Source: Paraphaeosphaeria minitans (Eukaryota; Ascomycota; Dothideomycetes; Pleosporales; Didymosphaeriaceae). From it: a stretch of DNA of 64,000 nt. Below are positions 56,331 through 64,000 of the stretch, in pieces. The notes below the pieces were generated by a model. The model made no database searches. It was not told the origin of the DNA and worked only from the letters and a program-made list of their open reading frames with translations. The DNA is taken from positions 1,364,001 through 1,428,000 of the forward strand of contig WJXW01000014.1 in NCBI GenBank assembly GCA_015832175.1, read 5' to 3'. How positions within the stretch are numbered: the first letter of the stretch is position 1; every line of letters begins with the position of its first letter. The position numbers and the translations under genes are program-made.

Positions 56331-57492
56331 GCCCCACGCTGCCCAGGCCAGCTTCTTCCCTCCATACCTATAGTTTGAATTGCTTTCTTCCTATCAGGCA
56401 CTCGAGAAGCATCCCGAATCCTGGAGGACGACTTGCGCCTTCACCCACGTACTTTTGGAGGCTGAGTGCGCGTCCGCAAATCTGAAAAGATGAGCAAGGG
56501 CAACATGTTCTTGGTCCCCCACAGGGCGTCGTGTATGGCAAAGGCAGCCTGCCCACCCCACCAACACGCCTAGAGGATGGCACCGCGTGGCCCTGGCGTG
56601 CAAAGCCCCTTTCTATGCCGTTATGGGAGGCTGGTCTGTCAACACCTAGACGCGGGCCATGTATGTTTCAGACGATCGATACTTGCGGCGTGTGCAATGG
56701 TGGTGTTTGGATCGACCAGTGTCTCGGCCTTCTTTGAAGTATCAGAATGATCTGTTTGGGATCAATTGCTGCAGTTTTTGGCATGACATTTGCAATGCGT
56801 CAATGTGAGTTCAACAAAACACTGATTGCTGACCTCCTAGCACCCAATGGCTCTCCACCGTCTCCAACAAAATCCAGGCTGAGCTCGGTGGTCCGTTGCC
56901 AGCCCCTCTGGCGACGGACATGTCACCGCGCGACACTAGCAATTCCACTGGCGCGTCATCAGATACGTCGCTGTAGGTCGATCGTGAGCCACGTAGAATA
57001 ACCCAGTCTTTCGGGGCGAGGTCTTCAGAGTAATTATATTATCAAACATTGTTCTTCGCGTAACACAAGGACCGAATCCAAGGTGAGGCTTGATTGGATT
57101 CTTGCTGGACAAGCGCAGTAGAACTCATGCTACTCTAAACGTGTCTGGAACTTCGACTTCAGACGTCTTCTCTGATGTTCACGTTCGTTTGAGAGCCTTC
57201 GTGCCATGGCCTGTCCTAATGCACCCGTGTGTACACTGTGTAATGTCGTGGCGGCAGGCGAGGAAGATACGGAGTGCGCTAGACCTACAAAGTAAGCTCA
57301 TCTACCTACTCGTACATACGACAGGCGTCATCACTCCCACCTCGCAGTGACCGTGCAACCAATTGATCGATCGGAAGGCCGCCTCCAGCACGAGACGTGC
57401 GACTCGACTACTGACTGCGATGACCCTCCGACAGTGACCTGAATTACATTCCGTTCCATTCGCAAGGTACCCCCGCACGCCCGTGGCTTGCC

Positions 57493-60341
57493 ATGGCGGC
57501 CAGGTCGAACTTCAAGCGCGCGGTGCCCGCGGGGCAGCAGAACGTCCTCAGCTCGCTGCGCACCACGCAGCTGGTCGCGGACTCAAAGGCCGTCCTGCCG
57601 GCGGGTATTCCTCCCAGACGCCCACTGCAAGCTGCAGCTGACTAGCGCAGAGCTCATCAACACAATACTCGACTACCTGCCCGTCGCCGACATGTTCCGG
57701 TTCGCGCAGACGTCACGGCGCATGCAGGACATGGTCTACGATGACACGCGCTGGATACAACGCCTCAAGAGCATGGGCTGCTGGAACGAACTCGAAGCGC
57801 GCCTACGGTTCAACGAAGCCATGCGCAGGAAGGCCGACGTGCAGAAGGCCAACGAGGCCTGCCGAACGGGCTTGCCCCCAACCGCCGCACCAGACGGCCT
57901 ACCCGGAGGAGGAGGGCACCGCAAGGTCAGCACTACGCTCTTCGATGCCAGCCTGGAAGAGGAACTGCAGCGCAAGTCACTCGAACCAAGGGTGCGCCCT
58001 CGGGCGGGCACCCTGGACAAAGGCTTCGATGACACGACACTGTCGCCGGGCGGTGAATCCCAGCCCGCCCCAGCATACACGACGGAGCCAAGCCTGGCTC
58101 TGAAGGTGCTCTCTCGCGTGCGCTCGACAAGAGGCATGGCACGGCAGGAATATGGCAAAGTCTACGGCGCGCTGGCACCATACTACTTTGACCTCGCAAG
58201 GTCGAAAAGCCACTCTGACCCGGTGCTTTTTCGCACATATCGAGATCCTGAGCAGCAAGCTCACATGCTAGCACAACTCAAGGTTTTTGCCAAGAGCGAT
58301 TCTGCGCAAGGCTGGAACCGGCGCGAAGAGAAGTTAAATACGATGATGGGCATCTTCGAGAATGCCGTGCTGCGAGAATTCGAGCAAGGATCTGAAGCGC
58401 GCGATTTCGATGGCCGCATGAAAAAGTACGCACAGGTCCTGGTTGCGTTGAACGGGGGCACGGCTGGCATCGATTCCTTCATTCACAACCACCCCATCAT
58501 GCTGGACAAAGAAAAGCTCGGGAATCCTGCTGATTGCATACGGCTTGCTGGGCCCGGCCAAATCTCCCTCCAACCCTCGCACGACTTTTTCAGAGGCCTT
58601 GCTATCGCTTTGAACGAAGAAGCTGCCATCATCGATCGTGTTTTTCCAGCGTCGGTAGACGTCTTTGAGCCCTTCTTAGAGCGTATTGTAGAAGACGTGG
58701 TCTCCGAATATGTCACATCATTGTTTGATGAGGCCCACGACGTCAGCGTTGAGATCTACCTCAAAGCTGTGGCCGGGGTCTTCGACCAGGCGCTCCAGTT
58801 AGCCATGTCTCTTACGGCCCCGAAAGGATCAAAGTCCGACTTCTCGGAGAACGTTATGCTCATGATATCTCGGTGTTTCGAGCAACATGTGGATCTGTAT
58901 TTGCAAGAAGAGTTGGACTTTTTCAAACGCCAATCAGGAGCAGAGGTGGAAGCGTGGGAAAAGCGGTTGACGGAAGAGGAACAGACTGCAGAGTCTTTTT
59001 TCATGTCGAATGTTAGCCGTCAAGCCGCTAAACGCGACTTTTTAACATCGTTCAAGAAGGTAGTGATGGCGCCTGTCAACGTTCTTCCCACGTTCGGCAG
59101 CTCTGGGGCCCCCAAACCCGCAACCAATGCCGTTGCCGTCAATGGTCAAACCCTCGATCCGGCCTCGGGATCGACGACGCCAAATCCGGAACGCTCTGCG
59201 TCTCCTCGGCATGAAGCACCGACGTCTGAGCTTGCAGCAAAAGCTGCCATCATGAATTCGAGACTAGAGGGCATTCGTAGTCTGTTCAGCATCGAGGTTG
59301 CGTTAAAGCTGACGCATACAGCGAAAGCGAGCCTAGAGAGAGCTGCACGATTTGTACGACTTGGTGGGCAATCAGGCGAAGAAGCGAAGGAACAGTGCGA
59401 GAGCATATTCATCAAAATGCTACAAATTCTGGGCGGACGGCACATGAAGCCCGGATTTGACAAAGCTGTCAGCCATCTGTCCGACTACAAGCCCCGGGAA
59501 GTTGTGGATCACAGCAAAGAAGGGGTAGCGCCCCTCGTTGCTTTCCTCGAGCTTGTCAACGTCGGGGATCTGATCCAGCAAATGATTGACGTTTTTTACT
59601 TGCAAGAACTTGTTGCTGCGAAGCTTACGGATCAGGACGACTTCTTGAGCGCCGCCTGCAAGGAAAAGAAGAGATTTGAACAAATGCTTGACGAACGGGT
59701 CGCTGCAGGGCTTAATAAGGGCATCGATGTCCTTATGGACGAGGTGGAGTATCTCTGTGGCACCACCCAACTACCGACGGATTTCAATCCTCCCATCGGA
59801 CCCAACGGGTCAGCACAGGTGCTCGATATTGGTCCTAGCCATACGGCCAAGAAGATTGTCGACGTTGTGTCATCGCACACCAACATGCTGGTCGGCAGCA
59901 CGGACAAGACAGTGCTGGATGTCTTCAATCAGGAGGTTGGGTTACGCCTGTTCACTGCCCTTTGCAAGCACCTGAAGCGGCAGAGGGTCAGTGTGGACGG
60001 CGCAATCAAGCTGATTAGGTAAGCTCGCGGTAGTGGAGGAGGCGTTTTCGATGTGACTAATGTGGGCTAGCGACATGAATGCATACAACGCGTACATTGT
60101 CTCGCTTCGGAACAAGTCCATCACGCAGTACTTTGCTGCGCTCAGAGAACTGTCGCAGATCTACTTGATTGACCCCAACCATGCAAAGGAGATTGCGACC
60201 ATCATTGCAGACACGGACCGGTACCACGGGATATTCAGAGCCGAGGAGGTGTACGAGTATGCGGAGCGCAGGGCTGACTGGTACCAAATCAAGGGCGCTG
60301 TGGAGAAGCAGATGTATGGCGTCGGCTGCTTGGCTATGTAA
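57493..60341 (+). CDS. RCY1: Recyclin-1 (F-box protein with Sec10-like body)
   Basis: Predicted 916-residue F-box protein that works in endosome-to-plasma-membrane recycling. Three exons: 57493-57604, 57651-60018 and 60071-60341. The first intron (46 bp) interrupts the F-box. Splicing yields LPAELINTILDYLPVADMFRFAQTSRRM (about 36-64), whereas the unspliced frame gives an Arg/Ser-rich artefact. The F-box should bind Skp1. The body resembles the exocyst subunit Sec10: helical stretches such as DVFEPFLERIVEDVVSEYV, YLKAVAGVFDQAL, FEQHVDLYLQEEL and, near the end, ITQYFAALRELSQIYLI. The last exon ends YGVGCLAM, close to a CaaX box. In yeast Rcy1 the C-terminal CaaX is functional; here the final four residues CLAM (Cys913) fit the pattern, so prenylation is plausible. 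Confidence 0.94.
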
Positions 60342-60984
60342 ACTGTACTTGGATACACGGGGCTGCAGACCAATCCATGTGTGTGCACGCTTCGACTCGG
60401 GTGAGTGTAGTGATGGCCTGTTGTCTCGCTCGGTGGGTTGGAGGGTTGGAGGGTTGGAGGATGAGAGGGTGAAAGGGTGGCTGGGGTCGGTAGTAGGGCG
60501 CTAGAACTGGGCGCTAGTCTACCTACCTACTGCACCTTCACTGCTTGCGCGCCCAGGCTCTCACTTCGTGCAGACGGCGGAGCTGTTCCCAGGCGTCGCG
60601 CATATAGAACAAACACCCGGCTGGCTCTGCGGTCACGTCAGGCCTACGCACCGCTCGCAAACCCCCGCCGATTTGCTTCGACGGCCGCTGCCGAGGCCCG
60701 CCCCGCTACAGGACTACCTACGCTACGACCGTCTGAAGCCGGCCTAGTCCACGACCACACTCTCCTCGCCGCTCTGCCAGTGCGTGCATTTGCCTTTGAC
60801 TTCAAGCCAGCCGGGCCAGCCGCTGCGTGTGAGAAGCACCGCTCGCCGCACCGCCGCGCCCACAGCCCCCGCGCGAAACGGTGCGCCCATCGCCGTCGCC
60901 GTCGCCGTCACCCATCGGACGCGCTTGCAACGCGTCGCTGACAGCCCTGCACGGGTCGACCCTTCGTCCCTGCGAGTCTTCGCC
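60342..60984. other. Spacer between recyclin and the SWIB gene
   Basis: 643 bp. A GGTTGGAG/GGGTGAAA G-rich run lies at about 60431-60482. The right part is the GC-rich leader of the SWIB gene. No gene recognised. Confidence 0.5.
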
Positions 60985-62022
60985 ATGTCCGGTGAGCACC
61001 CCCGCTCGCCCAGGCCATGGGCCGCCGTGCTGACCATGTGCCCGCAGAGCTCCCGCCCGATATCGCGGAGAAGTACTCGGTCATCATCGACAGCATCCTC
61101 GCCGACGCCGACCTGAACACCATCTCGGCCAAGCGTATACGGAAGGGCCTGCAGGAGCGTCTGGGCCATGACATCTCCGGCGAGAAGGTACACACAAATC
61201 CATCGGATTACCACACTGGCGCTGACCATGGACTTAGCAAGCCGTAACCAGCCTCATCATGGCGCGCTTCGACAAGTTCAACGCCGAGCAGAATGGCGCC
61301 CCCGAGCCCGAGGAGCCCGTTCCTAGCGTCGAGGCGCCCACGAATGGCCACGCAGGCAAGCGCACCCCCGACGATGACTCGGTGCTCTCGGAGCTTGACG
61401 ATTCTCCGCCCAAGAAGAAGCAGAGGAAGCACAGAAGCACCGAAGAAGACGACGCTGCATATGCCGCTAGACTCCAGGCCGAGGAGAACATGGCGTCGCG
61501 GGCGAGGTCGACCAGGGGTGGTAACACCAAGAAAAAGGCCCCCGTGCAAAAGAAAAAGAAAGAGAAGAAGAAGAGCGCAACCAAGGTCAAGGACGAGGAC
61601 GATAGTGACATTGCTTCGGGAAGCGGGGGCGAAAAGAAATCACCTAAGCGGACGGGAGGCTTTCACGTACGTCTTGTCCCGCCATGCGACGTGCTTCGCA
61701 TCTGACTGTCTCACAGAAGCCCATGAACCTTTCTGCAGCCCTGCAGGAACTTCTTGGTGAAACCCAGGTATGTCTCCGCCCCCCAAAAATTCAAATGCGC
61801 TTCCCCTCGTTCCAGGCTGACCCATCTTTCCAGCTCTCAAGACCGCAAACCGTCAAGAAGATTTGGGAGTACGTCAAAGCTCGCGACCTCCAGGACCCAG
61901 CCGACAAGCGCCAGATCCGCTGCGACGATGCCATGCGCGCCGTCTTCAAGCAGGACAGTGTCCACATGTTCACCATGAACAAGATCCTCAACACGAACCT
62001 CTACCCCGTTGAAGAGAACTAG
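60985..62022 (+). CDS. DEK_C plus SWIB/MDM2 domain protein (Uaf30/Tri1-like)
   Basis: Predicted 271-residue nuclear protein. Five exons: 60985-60991, 61048-61187, 61238-61666, 61717-61767 and 61834-62022. The first exon is only 7 bp (ATG, Ser and one base). Residues 1-60 form a DEK_C-like helical domain (YSVIIDSILADADLNTISAKRIRKGLQ). A Lys/Glu-rich linker with KKKAPVQKKKKEKKK should target the nucleus. The C-terminal SWIB domain has MNLSAALQELLG, RPQTVKKIWEYVK and DDAMRAVFKQDSVHMFTMNKIL. Yeast Uaf30 with this SWIB domain belongs to the RNA polymerase I upstream activating factor; the yeast paralogue Tri1 is less well understood. Which of the two this gene matches cannot be settled. Confidence 0.92.
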
Positions 62023-62715
62023 ACCAACAAGCTCCGCGCGAACATCATACCCAACGATACGTCATGAACATATACCACCCACCTAATCAGCACAGGGACG
62101 CGTCTGTCGTCCCTCCAGCATCGATCCACACGAAACTTTTGCATCAGCTCTACGCAATCGCCTCCGTCCTGGGTTTTTTTTAACTTTGGCAGCATGGCGG
62201 CCCACGGCGTGGACGGAGTGGATCGCTCGCCTTGAACTCTGCACTCAATGTGTCACTGATCGCAGTTGGGGGTTTAGCATCAAACGAGCCATGATTTGGG
62301 GGTGGGGGCCACACAGCAATGGGCCAACGGATTGGATTCTTCATCTGGCAGGTTTCTGGCTATTCGTGGACTTGGAAGACAAGCTCTTCGTATCGAAAAG
62401 GAAGGAGAGGCATGGCAGCACCGAGCAAAGCAGGCAAAACAAAAGATTTGATAGCATGCATTGCATATTGATCAGTCGAGAAGGAGCTGAAAGTCGTCTG
62501 GATTTACAGTTCTCGACGGCACGTAGTGCCGGGCTGTGAGACGGATTGGCGTCCTCTGGCGCTGATAGTCCTTGGGTAGCGTTACAAAAGAGTTTCTTGT
62601 ATATCAATAAAAGTACGCCAAACGCCCATCAGCTGGTGGTGATTGTTTAGACTTGCCCTGGCACAAGCACATGCACCGATCCTATCCGCGCCACAGCCCC
62701 GAGGTCCAATTGCGT
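62023..62715. other. Convergent 3' spacer
   Basis: 693 bp between the facing 3' ends of the SWIB gene and the last gene. AATAAA occurs at about 62606. No repeat or gene seen. Confidence 0.5.
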
Positions 62716-64000
62716 TTACATGTCCTGCGGCAGCTGGAACTGAAAGTCATTCACATCCTCGTCGAACGGATCGCCACCACTTAGCAGGTCATTGAAACTA
62801 TGTGCCCACGCCTCTTCGTCATCATTGTCGTCGTCCCGAAGCAGCATGAGCTCCAGCTCACGCTCGATCTCTTCGGCCGTGCGGTAGGTTGATGCGTCTC
62901 GTGGCGGCGCGACAAGCGTAGCGTTGGTCGATGTGGAGCTTGAGCGAGAGAAGGCCCGAGGCGTTTTCCCAGCGACCGATGAGGTGCTGGTGTTGCGATT
63001 GTGCGTCGAGGGTAGCGTTGTCGTGCGCTCAGCAGTGATGGAAAAAGGTGCGGGCTTCATAACATTGGAAAGAGGCTTTCGAGGCTGAAGTCTACTCGTC
63101 GCGTTCTCGCGGCCTTGGGCGTAGCCGATGGTGCTTTTGGAGGCCGCCGCCGCCGCCGCATGGCGGGTGGTAGAGGAGTTGGTGATGTACTTCTTGTCTG
63201 CAAACTGCTTACTCGGGAGGCGGGGTTTGATTGTTGTTGTGGGGGTAGCATAGGTGGGTCTACGAGATCCGGATAGCGCAGCAGCAGCAGATTTTGCCTT
63301 CAGGGTGGATGGCCCAGTCGGCCTTTGTCTCGTATGTTCTCCGGCGATGAGTGTGGGTTTCGGCACAGTCTGCTTGGGCAGCGCCACGCCAAAGTGCCTT
63401 GCAGCTTCGACGTGGTTCCTCTCTATCTGCTGGTCGAGAATCCTGTCGAACTTCTCGTCGCGCTTTATTATGTCGTGCTCCAACGTCTCTTCAAACTGGC
63501 GCTGGAGTTTGGTGCGGCCATCGTCCTCCAGCGGGTTGTGATACACGTCATCAACACCACCGTTTTCAAACTTTGGAATCTTCCAGTCGCGCGGGAGGTA
63601 GTCGTCCATGTCATCCAGCAGCGGAACCTCCTTTGGGGGCATGTACTCGACTTCGGGCACGTCGTGTTGGTCTGCATGCTGGACGTCAGGCTGGACCTTG
63701 ACCTTGGGGCGGCGGAGGCGAGGGCTGGCTTTCTGCGTCTTTGCAGAGGCGGAGAGGGGTGCGGGGGTCTGGAAGGCTCTGGCTTTTGCGTTGGTCGTCT
63801 TCATGCCCAGCGGTGCGCGGGTACGAGGGCCTGCGTCATGCGTCAGTCTGGTGCCCGAAAGTCGCGGGGCTTGCGGCCTACCGGCGGGCGTGACGAAGGC
63901 ATTGCCTTCCAGCTTGCCGTCCTTCTCGTGCGCCTTGCCCTTGGTCTGCAGCAGCGACTTGCCGCCGCGCGCGACGGCATTCTCGTCATTAAGCGGGAGC
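62716..64000 (-). CDS. Unrecognised disordered protein, 5' end beyond the window
   Basis: At least 400 residues; the start lies past position 64000. Two exons are visible (64000-63882 and 63830-62716) around a 51-bp intron that restores TPAGPRTRAPLG. The N-terminal part has NDENAVARGGK, followed by RTRAPLGMKTTNAKARAFQTP, a basic motif I have seen in uncharacterised fungal proteins. A conserved-looking acidic/aromatic block follows (EVEYMPPKEVPLLDD, DDYLPRDWKIPKF), then a helix (FEETLEHDIIKRDEKFDRILDQQIERN), a Ser/Thr-rich tail and an acidic C-terminus ending FQFQLPQDM. RAPL is D-box-like and DEN is KEN-like, so a cell-cycle substrate such as securin is conceivable, but this is weak. Confidence 0.72.
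   Translation of the reverse strand, partial: LPLNDENAVARGGKSLLQTKGKAHEKDGKLEGNAFVTPAGRPQAPRLSGTRLTHDAGPRTRAPLGMKTTNAKARAFQTPAPLSASAKTQKASPRLRRPKVKVQPDVQHADQHDVPEVEYMPPKEVPLLDDMDDYLPRDWKIPKFENGGVDDVYHNPLEDDGRTKLQRQFEETLEHDIIKRDEKFDRILDQQIERNHVEAARHFGVALPKQTVPKPTLIAGEHTRQRPTGPSTLKAKSAAAALSGSRRPTYATPTTTIKPRLPSKQFADKKYITNSSTTRHAAAAAASKSTIGYAQGRENATSRLQPRKPLSNVMKPAPFSITAERTTTLPSTHNRNTSTSSVAGKTPRAFSRSSSTSTNATLVAPPRDASTYRTAEEIERELELMLLRDDDNDDEEAWAHSFNDLLSGGDPFDEDVNDFQFQLPQDM

Larger units (their letters stand above)
51670..57492. other. Gene-poor 5.8-kb region
   Basis: This interval separates the divergent ArfGAP (-) and recyclin (+) genes. ORFs reach 215 codons (53350-53997, minus) but none shows a domain, conserved motif or good splice structure. 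It holds several short repeats, a 24-bp inverted repeat and repeated TACCTAGGTA/ACCTACGTA-type words. It may contain promoters, noncoding RNAs or decayed sequence. I see no transposase or reverse transcriptase remnants. Confidence 0.55.

Overview
The window is nuclear DNA of a filamentous ascomycete (Pezizomycotina). About 22 protein genes are separated by GC-rich, repeat-laden spacers. Introns are short (mostly 46-68 bp) with GTANGT-type donors, and many proteins match fungal families (recyclin-1, spherulation-specific family 4, Atg5, Pho80-type cyclin, Net1/Dnt1-like). The exact genus cannot be read from the sequence. All gene models were rebuilt by hand by joining exons at GT..AG sites. For every multi-exon model that is complete in the window, the total length is divisible by three. 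I saw no rRNA, tRNA, CRISPR array or intact transposon.

Layout. 0-8 kb: a YTH-RRM m6A reader (-), a repeat-filled spacer, a BEM46 hydrolase (-) and proteasome beta1/PRE3 (+). 8-19 kb: a Pho80-like cyclin (+), a prolyl 4-hydroxylase (+), a spherulin-4 protein (-), a ZNG1/CobW GTPase (-), a small conserved protein (+), a 0.9-kb 12-bp minisatellite, an unrecognised gene (-) and ATG5 (+). 19-35 kb: a synaptojanin-like phosphoinositide phosphatase (-), an Arg/Ser-rich protein (-), divergent CDC6 (-) and MSH3 (+), a 0.6-kb 18-bp minisatellite and a Net1/Dnt1-like nucleolar protein (+). 35-52 kb, all on the minus strand: SERCA calcium pump, GAF hybrid histidine kinase, eIF3b and a BAR-PH-ArfGAP protein. 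51.7-57.5 kb: a gene-poor stretch. 57.5-64 kb: recyclin-1 (+), a DEK_C/SWIB protein (+) and the 3' part of an unrecognised gene (-).

The genes are mostly housekeeping: replication and repair, membrane traffic and lipid signalling, protein turnover, autophagy, translation and signal transduction. They do not form a pathway cluster. The best functional link is the CDC6/MSH3 divergent promoter, which holds four ACGCGT hexamers in about 360 bp, the MluI cell-cycle box bound by G1/S factors in yeasts. The most unusual DNA is the set of tandem repeats. Many have periods that are multiples of six (6, 12 and 18 bp), and one array has a 288-bp higher-order duplication. I found no convincing undescribed multi-gene system.
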